63,718 nt of DNA from Anaerolineales bacterium (GTDB taxonomy: Bacteria > Chloroflexota > Anaerolineae > Anaerolineales > Villigracilaceae): NCBI GenBank assembly GCA_016927315.1, contig JAFGMV010000006.1, positions 1 to 63,718 on the forward strand, read 5' to 3'. The translations under genes were made by a program, and so were the position numbers. Positions 32,361 to 41,734 of the stretch are shown piece by piece. Numbering within the stretch: the first letter of the stretch is position 1; the number at the start of each line of letters is the position of its first letter. A model generated the notes under the pieces. That model was given only the letters and a program-made list of their open reading frames with translations. It did no database searches and had not been told where the DNA came from.

Positions 32361-33992
32361 TCAAGTATTGATGATGGCTACAACTCCCTCATTGGGCCTG
32401 AGACTCAACTCACCGGAATCAATTAATTCGGTTCGATCAAGTAAAGAAGAGAGTACAATTTTCCCTTCCTGGTACCCAAAGTTATTGATCAGGCGCCTAT
32501 CTGGAGAAAAATTCAATGCAATCAAATATTTCTCTTCTGCCGCTTCACGTATATAAACAAAACAATCGTCCGGTACAGAATTTACATTTCGGTACTTACC
32601 CTGGCGTAGCGCCAAACTAGATTTCCGAAGTAAAATCAACTCTCGATAAAGGGTCAGCATTGAACCTGGACATTCATTTTCACTTTCAACATTAACACGC
32701 CGATAATCTTCAGACAAAGGCAGCCATAGCCCGGGATCGGGTTTGTCAGAGAAACCCGCATGCCTACCAGAATTCCACTGCATAGGAGTGCGACAGCGGT
32801 CCCGTCCCCAGCCAGGCACCTGCAGACCAAACGGATCAAGCTGATCCTCGGGCGGAATTTCAACATCCGTCATCCCAATCTCTTCTCCATAATATATGGT
32901 TGGAGTCCCACGCAATGTAAGCAGCAAAATTGCTGCCACGCGAGCCTGCTCAACACCAAAGCGGGAGGCCAGGCGTCCTTCATCATGGTTGCCGAACACA
33001 TAATTGGGCCAGGCCCATCCTGGCAGAACAGATTCCAGTTCATCCACTGCTTTTCGAACGGCCTTTGCCTGCCAGGGAACTTTTAGCAGGGTAAAGTTGA
33101 ACGGCAGATGAAACTCAAGACCCGCCTCAGGAGAGCCATAATACTTTACCCAATCCTGCCATTCGAAAATATGAATCTCCCCTACTGACATCCGCGGGCT
33201 CTCCTTACTATAGCCATCAAGCAATGACCGGAATTCTCGATATACCTGATGGACATCTTCATGACCTTTATCATACAAATGGATCTGACTGTCATACTCA
33301 CCATGTGGACGATGGAAAGTCAGAGCGCCAGATGGCGAGGGAGGATTATCCCGTAAATCAGGATCTTTCATAATATAGTGGGCGACATCCACACGAAATC
33401 CATCTACGCCCCGATCCAACCAAAAACGAATGGTTTCGAACATCACCCGCTTAATTTCGGGATTACGCCAGTTCAAATCAGGCTGCTCTTTTAGAAAAGA
33501 GTGCAGATAATACTGTCCTGTTTTCTGGTCCAGTTCCCAGGCCGAGCCGCCGAAAACAGACAGCCAGTTATTTGGAGCACCACCACCAACCGTAGGATCA
33601 GCCCAGACGTACCAATCGCGCTTCGGATTTTCGAGAGATGAACGCGATTCCTTAAACCATGGATGCTGATCAGATGAGTGGTTGGGGACCCAATCTATGA
33701 TCACCCTGATATCACGTTCGTGTGCATTGATGATCAATTTATCGAAGTCATCAAGATTCCCAAACATTGGATGGACATTACAATAATCCTCCACGTCATA
33801 CCCGAAATCTGCCATGGGGGAAGGATAGAACGGCGAAAGCCAGATTGCGTCAATACCCAATGTTTGTGCAAGGTAATCCAGTTTCTGAATGATTCCCCTT
33901 AGATCACCAATCCCATTCCCGGTTGTGTCTGAAAAACTTCGCGGGTAAATTTGATAGATCACACCCGTTTGCCACCATTGATACTCCACCAT
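32361..33992 (-). CDS. GH13 alpha-glucosidase (oligo-1,6-glucosidase type)
   Basis: A 543-residue intracellular GH13 enzyme without signal peptide. Conserved regions: DWVPNHSS (~100-107), nucleophile D202 in GFRVDVAHY, acid/base E272 in VGEIHIFEW, transition-state D337 in FGNHDEGR, and TPMQWNSG. Sequence style fits alpha-glucosidase, oligo-1,6-glucosidase or trehalose-6-phosphate hydrolase-like enzymes. It should release glucose from imported alpha-glucosides. It follows the ABC permease gene by 260 bases on the same strand; GGAGA lies upstream of its ATG. Confidence 0.92.
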   Translation of the reverse strand: MVEYQWWQTGVIYQIYPRSFSDTTGNGIGDLRGIIQKLDYLAQTLGIDAIWLSPFYPSPMADFGYDVEDYCNVHPMFGNLDDFDKLIINAHERDIRVIIDWVPNHSSDQHPWFKESRSSLENPKRDWYVWADPTVGGGAPNNWLSVFGGSAWELDQKTGQYYLHSFLKEQPDLNWRNPEIKRVMFETIRFWLDRGVDGFRVDVAHYIMKDPDLRDNPPSPSGALTFHRPHGEYDSQIHLYDKGHEDVHQVYREFRSLLDGYSKESPRMSVGEIHIFEWQDWVKYYGSPEAGLEFHLPFNFTLLKVPWQAKAVRKAVDELESVLPGWAWPNYVFGNHDEGRLASRFGVEQARVAAILLLTLRGTPTIYYGEEIGMTDVEIPPEDQLDPFGLQVPGWGRDRCRTPMQWNSGRHAGFSDKPDPGLWLPLSEDYRRVNVESENECPGSMLTLYRELILLRKSSLALRQGKYRNVNSVPDDCFVYIREAAEEKYLIALNFSPDRRLINNFGYQEGKIVLSSLLDRTELIDSGELSLRPNEGVVAIINT

Positions 33993-34252
33993 TATTCACT
34001 TATCTCCACTATTTAAAAATCGTATTGGCATTCATCGATCGCAGATGTCAGTAAAACAATCCATCCAGACCAGCTGCCAGGATAAACAGACGCGAAATCC
34101 TATAACTGCCACTATCCAATCGATTGTGGTTGGCGTCACAATTTCACAGGATGAAAGACGACACACACTGCTTTCCCCAAGAAACACGATCCCGAGACAG
34201 GTGCAGGTAGTGTTACCCTGAAACTGCAACTCGCAGTATACGAATTACCTGT

Positions 34253-35119
34253 TTATCCTTTGACTGCGCCGGCGGTCAATCCAGCCATGATTCGCTTCTG
34301 GAAAATCAACACCAGGATAAGCAGTGGAATCGTAACCACGACCGCAGCAGCCATAATTTCACCGAATGGTTCCTGGTGAGAAATCTCGCCAGTAAAGAGA
34401 GCGATCGCGACCGGAACTGTTCTGGCGTCAACCTCAATCGTGGTAAAGGTCAATGCAAACAAATACTCATTCCAAGCATTGATAAAGGCCAGTAACCCTG
34501 TGGTCACCAACGCGGGGGCAGTCAGCGGGAGCAAAATCAACCAAAAGGTTTGAAGGGGCGTTGCACCGTCGACCTGAGCGGATTGCATGATCTCGTCAGG
34601 AAGTCCCTGAAAGAAAGCTGTCAGCACCCAGGCAGTAAAGGGTAATGTGAAGAGCAGGTACGATAGAATCATACTTGGGATCGCTGAGATACCCAAAACA
34701 CGAATAACCGCGTATAACCCGGTCAAAACAGCAACCTGTGGAAACATTGTCATCGACAGGATAATGTACAGGGAGGGGGTCCTGCCCCTGAAGCGCAGTT
34801 TCCCCAAGGCAAAAGCTGCAAATGATCCTATAAGCAGTGAGAGTAAAGTCGTTGATACAGCCACAATGGTACTGTTGATCAAACCATGTTGAAAACGCTC
34901 ATTTCTGAAAACGGCAATATAGTTTTGAAATGTTGGCGCAAATTCCAGGGTTGTTTGATCACGAGGCAAGAAAGTTGCAGGCGTCATCTGTAGTTGGTTT
35001 TCAGTTTTAAAAGACGAATTAATTGCCCAATAAAAGGGAAACAGCATATAAAACGCAACCAGGAGTACCAGGAACCAGAAAAATATCCGTCCAATAATAT
35101 GAGTAATACGCTTAGTCAT
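34253..35119 (-). CDS. ABC sugar permease, MalG type
   Basis: A 288-residue permease with six helices and the EAA loop near residues 185-205 (QSAQVDGATPLQTFWLILLP), where the ATPase docks. Its ATG overlaps the stop of the MalF-type gene by eight bases. It pairs with that permease to import the sugar bound by the lipoprotein encoded upstream. No ATPase gene is in the operon, so a shared MsmK/UgpC-type ATPase elsewhere in the genome is implied. Confidence 0.93.
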   Translation of the reverse strand: MTKRITHIIGRIFFWFLVLLVAFYMLFPFYWAINSSFKTENQLQMTPATFLPRDQTTLEFAPTFQNYIAVFRNERFQHGLINSTIVAVSTTLLSLLIGSFAAFALGKLRFRGRTPSLYIILSMTMFPQVAVLTGLYAVIRVLGISAIPSMILSYLLFTLPFTAWVLTAFFQGLPDEIMQSAQVDGATPLQTFWLILLPLTAPALVTTGLLAFINAWNEYLFALTFTTIEVDARTVPVAIALFTGEISHQEPFGEIMAAAVVVTIPLLILVLIFQKRIMAGLTAGAVKG

Positions 35120-36185
35120 TTTCTGCTCCCAGTAAACGAATATAAAAGACCGCGAAGACTGATATCAGCACAAAGATCACCACACTGCTGGCAGACGAGT
35201 AACCCATCGTTTGGCTATCGATCAAATTATAGAAAGCAAAACTCGCCATTGAGAAACGAGTGTTCTGCAAAACGATCTGAAATAGATCGAAAACCCGGAT
35301 TGCATCCAGGGTTCGGAAAACCAGCGCAACGGCCAAAGTTGGCCGCAGCAGTGGGAGCGTAATCGTAAAGAACTTCCGTATCATACCCGCTCCATCAACA
35401 TCAGCAGCTTCGTACAGGTCCTTTGGGATCAACTGCAGGCCGGCCAACAACAATAAAGCCATGAATGGCGTCGTCTTCCAAACGTCAATGGTGATCATGG
35501 CGGGGATCTGCCAGGCTGTGTCAACCAGGAACGGGATCTGACCATTTCCAATTCCCAGATTTTGAAAGACAACATTGACAAGACCTGTTCTGGTGGAATT
35601 AAACATCCATTCCCACATACGCGATGAGACTGCTGTGGGAATAGCCCAGGGTACCAGCATCACAGCTCGCATCACACCGCGGCCTTTAAAATTGGCGTTC
35701 ACAACCAATGCCACCCCTAAACCGAGGATGGTCTCCAAAATAACAGTAACAACAGTAAAAGCCAGTGTGTCCCCTATTGCGCGAACAAACTCTCGATCCG
35801 TGGCACCGATGACATACATTTTCCCAAACAAGTTGAATTGTTTCATCGCCCGGAAGCGGAATGGTTCCCGCGGTAATATATTAATTGCTCGCTCATAAAC
35901 CGGTTGATTCGTTTCGGAATCAATTTGAACTTCTCCCGTATCAGCATCGATAACCGGAGGTAATTCCTTTACGGTGACGCTCAATAATTCCCTGTAATTC
36001 CTGAGCCCAATAAAGGAAACTTCTTGCGAACTGGCAAACTTCTTATCGGTCAGGCTGTTATAAAAAACGGTTGCCAAGGGATAGATTGCAATAGCAACCA
36101 AAATAAATAACGTTGGCAACAGTAACAGATAAGCCAGTCGTTCTTCACTCTTCTGTAATTCTCCCAACTTCTTCAGGCCAGCCAT
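35112..36185 (-). CDS. ABC sugar permease, MalF type
   Basis: A 357-residue permease. After a first helix (~20-45) there is an inserted extracytoplasmic stretch of about 90 residues, as in MalF (but much shorter), including DADTGEVQIDSETNQPVYE. Six further helices follow with the EAA loop YEAADVDGAGMIRKFFTITL near 265. It works with the MalG-type permease it overlaps. The binding-protein gene lies 95 bases upstream behind a strong hairpin. Confidence 0.93.
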   Translation of the reverse strand: MAGLKKLGELQKSEERLAYLLLLPTLFILVAIAIYPLATVFYNSLTDKKFASSQEVSFIGLRNYRELLSVTVKELPPVIDADTGEVQIDSETNQPVYERAINILPREPFRFRAMKQFNLFGKMYVIGATDREFVRAIGDTLAFTVVTVILETILGLGVALVVNANFKGRGVMRAVMLVPWAIPTAVSSRMWEWMFNSTRTGLVNVVFQNLGIGNGQIPFLVDTAWQIPAMITIDVWKTTPFMALLLLAGLQLIPKDLYEAADVDGAGMIRKFFTITLPLLRPTLAVALVFRTLDAIRVFDLFQIVLQNTRFSMASFAFYNLIDSQTMGYSSASSVVIFVLISVFAVFYIRLLGAEND

Positions 36186-36216
36186 TTTTTACTCCTTCTC
36201 GAAAACAGCAAGCGTT

Positions 36217-36245
36217 CAGGCCGAGGGGAGATTCCCCTCGGCCTG
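36217..36245 (-). promoter_or_regulatory. Intercistronic hairpin between binding protein and permeases
   Basis: CAGGCCGAGGGGA pairs perfectly with TCCCCTCGGCCTG over loop GAT. Such hairpins between binding-protein and permease genes stabilise the upstream mRNA or attenuate read-through, giving excess binding protein. On the minus strand no strong T tract follows. Confidence 0.65.
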
Positions 36246-36280
36246 ATTGTTTTTCCTATTACACCAGACTTCTCCAAAAA

Positions 36281-37645
36281 CTAGGGCTGGCCAACATCAT
36301 AACCAAGCAAATCTTGAAGATCCAATTCCATTTCTTCGAATGCTGTCATGGCATCAACTTCCCCAGTCAGTACGGAGTGCACTCCATTATAAAAGATCCG
36401 CGAAGTGTCTGCGTACTGAGGGGCGGTGGCTGTTGAGGGGCGAGCAACGGCGTTGATAAAGACATCATACAGGCTCCCAAAGAATGGGGTAGCAGCCAGT
36501 ACGTCCTCATCTTGATACAGACTCATGACAGTCGGGTTGAAACTGCCCTCAATCGCGCGCGCCTTCTGTTCATCATAGGAAGCCATAAAGAGCGCCAGGT
36601 CTGCAGCTTCTGCAGGATGTTCACTGTATCTGGAAACAGCCAGCTGCCAACCACCCAGGGTGGCGGAACCATGTCCGGCATCACCGGCAGGCAGAGGTGA
36701 AACATCGAATTTGTCTTTGATCACACTGTCATCCGCCTGACCAAGTGAGTAGGCGTATGGCCAGTTGCGCATAAAGGCAGCATTTCCAGCCTGCCAGACA
36801 CCCCGGGCATCTTCTTCACCGAATCCGGTAACGCCGTCAGGTGAGATATCACCCACCCAGCTGGCTGCCATTTCGACTGCCGCGATCGCGGCGTCATTAT
36901 TCACCGTGATCAATTTTTCGGGGCTGACAATTGTTCCACCACCGCTTGAATCCACCCATTCCAGAGCATCACAGGTCAAACCTTCATAGGCATTGCCCTG
37001 CCATACATAACCCCAAAAGTCTTCATTCCCATCGGCGCGTTCGCCTTCCTGGATTGTTCGAGCCATCTCTTCCAGTTCAGCCCAGGTAGCGGGAGCTGCG
37101 TTATAACCATATTTTTCCAGCAGATCCGTGCGATAGTACAACAGACCGGCATCTGTGAACCAGGGGATACCAACCAGTTTCCCATCCACCGTGTTGTTTT
37201 CGATAATCGCCGGGAAATGATCACCAGCAACATCAGCAGCACCATACTCATTCAAGTCCACAAAGTGCTCAGCCAGGTCGCCAGGCCAGATAACATCGAT
37301 CTGGAAAACATCACCTTCAGGGGATTGGGCTTCAAAGAGCTGCAGGTATACACCCAGGCGGTCTTCAACAAAATCGGGAGTATCAACAACTTCAACATTA
37401 ACCTCCGGATGCAAGACCATATATCGCCCAGCAGCTTCCTTCGTCAATTCAAGCTCTTGACCAACGTTTCCGGCGAATACACGTAAGGTAATCTCTTCCA
37501 TCGGCGCCTCGGTCTCCGGGGCTTCTGTCATCGGGGCTTCAGTAGCAGCCGGCGGCTCAGTCGCAGCAGGGCCGCAGGCAGTTAACACCATGGCAGCCGC
37601 CATCATCATGCTTGCCACAGTCCATAAAATACGATTTGTCTTCAT
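36281..37645 (-). CDS. Sugar-binding lipoprotein of ABC transporter
   Basis: A 454-residue family 1 extracellular solute-binding protein. The signal ends with lipobox LTAC (Cys24), followed by an Ala/Thr/Pro/Glu-rich spacer (~26-50) typical of envelope lipoproteins in this genome. The body shows VFAGNVGQELELTKEAAGRY, DVIWPGDLAEHFVDL, IPWFTDAGLLYYRTDLLEKYG and FMRNWPYAYSL, as in maltose/trehalose-type binding proteins. AGAGGAGA precedes the ATG. Ligand is probably an alpha-glucoside, judged from the GH13 enzymes in the operon. Confidence 0.93.
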   Translation of the reverse strand: MKTNRILWTVASMMMAAAMVLTACGPAATEPPAATEAPMTEAPETEAPMEEITLRVFAGNVGQELELTKEAAGRYMVLHPEVNVEVVDTPDFVEDRLGVYLQLFEAQSPEGDVFQIDVIWPGDLAEHFVDLNEYGAADVAGDHFPAIIENNTVDGKLVGIPWFTDAGLLYYRTDLLEKYGYNAAPATWAELEEMARTIQEGERADGNEDFWGYVWQGNAYEGLTCDALEWVDSSGGGTIVSPEKLITVNNDAAIAAVEMAASWVGDISPDGVTGFGEEDARGVWQAGNAAFMRNWPYAYSLGQADDSVIKDKFDVSPLPAGDAGHGSATLGGWQLAVSRYSEHPAEAADLALFMASYDEQKARAIEGSFNPTVMSLYQDEDVLAATPFFGSLYDVFINAVARPSTATAPQYADTSRIFYNGVHSVLTGEVDAMTAFEEMELDLQDLLGYDVGQP

Positions 37646-37761
37646 ATTCTCCTCTTATGAATAGTTACAGCTTGTTACACTTCTTCCTGGTCTTACAGGG
37701 GTCGTACCATACAATCAATTTTGTAAGGGCCTCACCTCCTTTCGGTAAAGAAATTATGAAT

Positions 37762-37789
37762 ATAATATGCAAGACACACAGGTATGCAA
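37762..37789 (-). promoter_or_regulatory. Candidate promoter of the sugar operon
   Basis: On the minus strand, -35 TTGCAT (37784-37789), 16-bp spacer, -10 TATTAT (37762-37767). A small inverted repeat ACCAA-N4-TTGGT (37793-37806) just upstream could bind a LacI-type regulator. The leader of about 115 nt contains a perfect AAAGGAGGTGA far from any good start codon. Confidence 0.45.
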
Positions 37790-37825
37790 AATACCAAAAG
37801 CTTGGTTTGTAAGTGTGTCATCTGT

Positions 37826-37864
37826 GAGGTGTACCGCTTTCCGCCAAGTTAGCCGGTACACCTC
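37826..37864. promoter_or_regulatory. Inverted repeat between lacI-type gene and sugar operon
   Basis: GAGGTGTACCG (37826-37836) and CGGTACACCTC (37854-37864), 11-bp arms, 17-base loop. It is probably the end of the regulator transcript or a protein site; no T tract on the minus strand. Confidence 0.45.
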
Positions 37865-37954
37865 CTTTTAATATTTCAATCACAATGCTGCTCGCAGATC
37901 ATACAAAATGCAGTTAATGTGTTGGTTCTACTCCAAGCAACACTTCCTTTTTTC

Positions 37955-38986
37955 TCAGTCTAACTTCCGGCAAGAACTGCGCACAACAAGTTCGGTCTCA
38001 AGGATCAGCTTCTTATCAACAGGTTCCAATCCTTGCATGATATCGATCAACATCAGGCAGGAACTTTTGGCCAGTTCCTGAGCCGGAAGGCGAATAGTTG
38101 TAAGCGGTGGATCGGAATACTGCGCCCAGGGAATATCATCGAAGCCGATCAAAGATACGTCGTCGGGGACCTTCAGCCCGGCTGCACGAAGGGCCGCTTT
38201 GGCGCCAATCGCCACATTGTCGCTGGCTACAAATGCAGCCGTGAATTTCTTGTCCAATGCCAGCAGTGACTTCATACGGTCATATCCGCTCTGGGGATCG
38301 AAATCGCCAAAACAGATCAGATCATTATCCATCTCAATCCCGGCTGCTTCGAGGGCATCCCGGTAACCCTGCACCCTGTCTGGGCTGGCGGTGTATGACT
38401 CGGGGGCATTGGAAATACAGGCAATTTTGGTATGTCCCAACCTAAGCAGATAGTCAACTGCTTTCCGGGCCGCCAGACGGTTGTTAACATCCACGGAATA
38501 CAAATCCGAATCGCTTAACAACCCCATCATGACTGTCGGGATACCAACATCTTCCAGTTGTCTCAGGGCAGTGTCATCGATACGCGGCGTTGAGAGAATC
38601 ATGCCGTCAATACGTTTCGCCCTGGCCAACTGCAAATAAACCTGATCCTGGTGGTCTACGTTGACCGATTCAATCAGCAGGCGCAAATTATGTTTTTTTA
38701 CCACTTCCAGCAAGCCTGTGATGATGCGCGGCAGGAATGCGTCCGTGTCAATGTGGGAAGGATCACGGGTAAGCACCAACCCGATTGCCTTGCTGCGCTG
38801 GCTTACCAGGGCTCGGGCAGCTTCATTGGGTACGTATCCTAACGTTTTGACAGCTTCAAAAACTCTTTGGCGGGTCGCTTCTGGTATATTGGCTCCCTTG
38901 ACGTCATTCAAGACCAGCGACACTGTTGTTCGGGAAACACCTGCCAAATTGGCAACATCCTGGCTAGTAACTCGTTTTTTGGTCAT
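37955..38986 (-). CDS. LacI-family transcriptional regulator of the sugar operon
   Basis: A 343-residue repressor. Helix-turn-helix and hinge occupy 1-60 (TSQDVANLAGVSRTTVSLVLN ending YVPNEAARALVSQRS), then a periplasmic-binding-protein-like sensor (GLVLTRDPSHID, GFDDIPWAQYSDPPLTTIRLP). It likely controls the downstream operon and itself; paired palindromes lie 40-64 bases before its ATG. The ligand should be a sugar of the alpha-glucoside pathway. Confidence 0.94.
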   Translation of the reverse strand: MTKKRVTSQDVANLAGVSRTTVSLVLNDVKGANIPEATRQRVFEAVKTLGYVPNEAARALVSQRSKAIGLVLTRDPSHIDTDAFLPRIITGLLEVVKKHNLRLLIESVNVDHQDQVYLQLARAKRIDGMILSTPRIDDTALRQLEDVGIPTVMMGLLSDSDLYSVDVNNRLAARKAVDYLLRLGHTKIACISNAPESYTASPDRVQGYRDALEAAGIEMDNDLICFGDFDPQSGYDRMKSLLALDKKFTAAFVASDNVAIGAKAALRAAGLKVPDDVSLIGFDDIPWAQYSDPPLTTIRLPAQELAKSSCLMLIDIMQGLEPVDKKLILETELVVRSSCRKLD

Positions 38987-39025
38987 CTAAGTCCTTTGTA
39001 TTACAAATTCATTGCAATACCAAAC

Positions 39026-39050
39026 TAACACGTGTTACTAACTCGTGTTA
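39026..39050. promoter_or_regulatory. Two adjacent LacI-type operators
   Basis: TAACACGTGTTA (39026-39037), a perfect palindrome, and TAACTCGTGTTA (39039-39050), one mismatch, start 13 bp apart upstream of the lacI-type gene. The central CG and 12-bp size fit LacI-family sites. Suggests autoregulation with side-by-side dimers. Confidence 0.65.
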
Positions 39051-39145
39051 TCAGTGTAGCAAAAATAAAATCCTCTGTCAATAGGAAACGAAAAATTTTA
39101 AGCCTGGCGCAGGGTTCTTCTTTCTGTGATGGCAGGGAAGACCCA

Positions 39146-39784
39146 TTATCCCCGTATAAAAGGATTGGAGACCGTTTCCTCCCCCACGGAAGTTTCAGGC
39201 CCGTGTCCGGAGAGCAGACGCGTCTCCGGCGGCAGGGTATAAATCTGCCTGCGAATGCTTTTTTCAAGTTCGCCCCAATCCCCCCCAGGAAGATCGGTCC
39301 GTCCCACACCGCGGTAGAAGATCAGATCCCCGCTAAAACACAGGTTCTCTTCCTGGCAGTAAAAAACACATAACCCGGGAGTGTGCCCGGGGGCATGTCT
39401 CACTTCAAACCCGTATCTCCCTACCTCCAATTGATCTCCATGAGACAGCAGCCGATCTGGTTCCGGTCCCGGATCGATTTCAAGTCCGAAGAGTTTCCCG
39501 CCGCCGCCCGCCCGCCAGAGAGTCAGATCCCCCGGATGCATGGCGATCATCAAGTCTTCCGCCTGCAGCCTGACAATTTCTGCTGCACCACCAATATGAT
39601 CGAAGTGGGCATGGGTATACCACAAACCGGTAATCTTCCAGGACCGAGCTACAGTTTCTTTGACAATAATCCCGCCATCCCAGGCCGGATCCACCACAAC
39701 GGCCTGGTTTGTTTGCGTATCAGCAACCAGGTATGCGTTGGTCTGGGCCGGGCCCAAAATGAAGGTCTGAATTTCTAAGGACAT
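39146..39784 (-). CDS. Metallo-beta-lactamase-fold hydrolase (GloB-like)
   Basis: A 212-residue MBL-fold protein with THAHFDHIGG, a later His in HAPGHTPG, metal Asp in FSGDLIF and His in SGHGPET. This is the hydroxyacylglutathione-hydrolase-like (glyoxalase II) or generic thioesterase set. Length is that of short GloB-like proteins lacking the glutathione-binding C-domain, so the substrate is not fixed. Its ATG overlaps the MFS gene stop by ten bases. Confidence 0.88.
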   Translation of the reverse strand: MSLEIQTFILGPAQTNAYLVADTQTNQAVVVDPAWDGGIIVKETVARSWKITGLWYTHAHFDHIGGAAEIVRLQAEDLMIAMHPGDLTLWRAGGGGKLFGLEIDPGPEPDRLLSHGDQLEVGRYGFEVRHAPGHTPGLCVFYCQEENLCFSGDLIFYRGVGRTDLPGGDWGELEKSIRRQIYTLPPETRLLSGHGPETSVGEETVSNPFIRG

Positions 39785-40926
39785 GGAGACACCTCAACAC
39801 TCTTTGACAGCGAACGCTCACGCAGGGTAAATCCCAAAGTAATCATCAGAGCTAGTGTGATCACCACCAGGCTCAACGGAAAGATCGAAACCGGGTCTTT
39901 ATCATACAAGTAACCGGCCAATGGAGGCGCCAGGATGGTGGGCAGGTTATTGATGGTTTCGGCGATCCCATAAGCCAGCCCCATCTGAGCTTCATGGATC
40001 ATCGGCCTGATCCTGGCTGAGACCAGTGTACGAGCCGCGCGGTATCCCCCCAGGAGGAAATAAGCCAGCATATACCAGGGCAGGCCGCTTCCACGCCAGA
40101 TCAGGATGGTAAAAAGTGCCACACACACCTGAGCAACCAGAAAACCAAGACGAGAGCTGAACTGTCCAAGTAGAAAGGTCAGAGCGGCGTTCCCTAACAT
40201 TCCCAGGGTACCGAGTGTGCCAATTTTACTTAAAGTAAGACCACGAACATCTTCCAGGAAAACCGGCGTCAGGGGCTGGGGCAAATACACTGAAAACATC
40301 ACCAGGAATACAATTCCCAAAAAAGAAAGATAGCGCCAGTTGGTAAACAGACTCCCGGGTGGGTTTTCCGGATCATGATCATTGACAGGTTGTGAACGCA
40401 GTAAGAAAAGGAGCGTGGTCGAAACAAAAAACAAACAACCCGAGTAGATATAAAGCTTATGCAGCCCGAATACCTCTCCCAGAAACCCTCCACTGATCGG
40501 ACCGATGACTGCACCCAAATTAAACATCCCCGATATAAAAGTCAGGGACTGCGCAATCGACCATTTCCCCCGGGCTGCGGTTGCGTAACTACTCAATGGA
40601 GCTGCAACAAAAGCGGTAAATCCATACAACAATAACCCAATTACAAATACCGGCAGCGACCGGGCGAAGGCCATTGTCCAGGCTGCCGTTAAACCGGTAC
40701 ACCAGGCAGTACGCATCACCAAACGACGACCAAAGCGGTCCGCAAGGTAACCAGCCGGGATATGCGCCGCGGTCATAGCAACACCGGCCAGTCCCAGGAT
40801 GACGCCAATCTGCAGGGGATCTGCCCCCAATTCTTTTAGGTAGATCGGCTGGAAATAGAAAAACATCCCCTCGCCAATCCCCCAAACAAACAGCGAAATA
40901 GAAAGAAGGATCAGGTCCAGGCTCAT
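39775..40926 (-). CDS. MFS transporter
   Basis: A 383-residue, 12-helix major facilitator. Loop 2-3 motif AGYLADRFGRRLVMR is the MFS A motif. Sequence similarity to drug/sugar exporters of the FSR or TetA-like groups is only general. The ATG at 40926 lies two bases after the esterase stop; a GTG at 40932 overlapping it is also possible. Co-transcribed with the esterase and the MBL hydrolase. Confidence 0.88.
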   Translation of the reverse strand: MSLDLILLSISLFVWGIGEGMFFYFQPIYLKELGADPLQIGVILGLAGVAMTAAHIPAGYLADRFGRRLVMRTAWCTGLTAAWTMAFARSLPVFVIGLLLYGFTAFVAAPLSSYATAARGKWSIAQSLTFISGMFNLGAVIGPISGGFLGEVFGLHKLYIYSGCLFFVSTTLLFLLRSQPVNDHDPENPPGSLFTNWRYLSFLGIVFLVMFSVYLPQPLTPVFLEDVRGLTLSKIGTLGTLGMLGNAALTFLLGQFSSRLGFLVAQVCVALFTILIWRGSGLPWYMLAYFLLGGYRAARTLVSARIRPMIHEAQMGLAYGIAETINNLPTILAPPLAGYLYDKDPVSIFPLSLVVITLALMITLGFTLRERSLSKSVEVSPCP

Positions 40927-40928
40927 TG

Positions 40929-41699
40929 TCACTTATCTACCCTTTTTATAAAAGCGCTCACTTCCCGGAAAACCTCTTCTCTGGCCGCATCCCGGGTGAT
41001 GACATGGCCGCTGCCTTCTACCCACTTCATCTGTTTTTCTGCCGTACCAAGATGTTCATAAATGTGCGGCATGTTTTCAGGCAGCACATACTCGTCATCC
41101 CGCGAGTGGATCAGCAGCGTCGGCACATCCACCAGGGGCAATACCTTTCTCATCTCGGCCAGCAGCAGCTTGAGCTCAACCGCTGAACGGACCGGGTTTT
41201 GTGGATAAGAAATGTGTTCCCGATAGGCCTGTTTATCAAACCAGCCCGAACCAGATTCATTGTTTGTCTTGGGCCGGAATTTAACCAGGCGGCTTAAAAA
41301 CCGGAAAACCCACAGGGGGTACTTCCCACGAGACGGCATTTCATAGGGAGCAGACATCGAGACGACTCCCCGAACAGCCAGGCGAGTCGACATTAACAAA
41401 GACAAGACGCCTCCCATTGAAAGTCCGACGAGGAAAACCCTCTCTACCGCACCGGACAGGAATTGATATCCATCCTCAACTGAAGCAATCCAATCGGTGT
41501 ACCGCGAACGGATCATATCTTCGGGATGGGTGGCATGGCCGGTCAGGCGCACCCCCAATACACTATATCCCTGCTTTGCCAGATACTCCCCAATCCAGCG
41601 CATTTCTTTGGGTGCACCGGTAAACCCATGGATCAACAGGCAGCCTGTCTTACCTGCAGGGAAAAAGAAAGGTTCAGCGGTTGGAATGATCTCTGGCAT
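40929..41699 (-). CDS. Alpha/beta-hydrolase, Est30-type carboxylesterase
   Basis: A 256-residue hydrolase. CLLIHGFTGAPKEMRWIGEYL gives the oxyanion hole (HGF), GLSMGG the nucleophile Ser, HSRDDEYV the Asp and GSGHVI the His. This set matches thermophilic carboxylesterase Est30 and monoacylglycerol-lipase-like enzymes that hydrolyse short to medium acyl esters. First of a three-gene overlapping group with an MFS transporter and MBL hydrolase. Confidence 0.92.
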   Translation of the reverse strand: MPEIIPTAEPFFFPAGKTGCLLIHGFTGAPKEMRWIGEYLAKQGYSVLGVRLTGHATHPEDMIRSRYTDWIASVEDGYQFLSGAVERVFLVGLSMGGVLSLLMSTRLAVRGVVSMSAPYEMPSRGKYPLWVFRFLSRLVKFRPKTNNESGSGWFDKQAYREHISYPQNPVRSAVELKLLLAEMRKVLPLVDVPTLLIHSRDDEYVLPENMPHIYEHLGTAEKQMKWVEGSGHVITRDAAREEVFREVSAFIKRVDK

Positions 41700-41734
41700 T
41701 TATTAACTCCCGTTTATGATCGGTGCGGGCGGTG

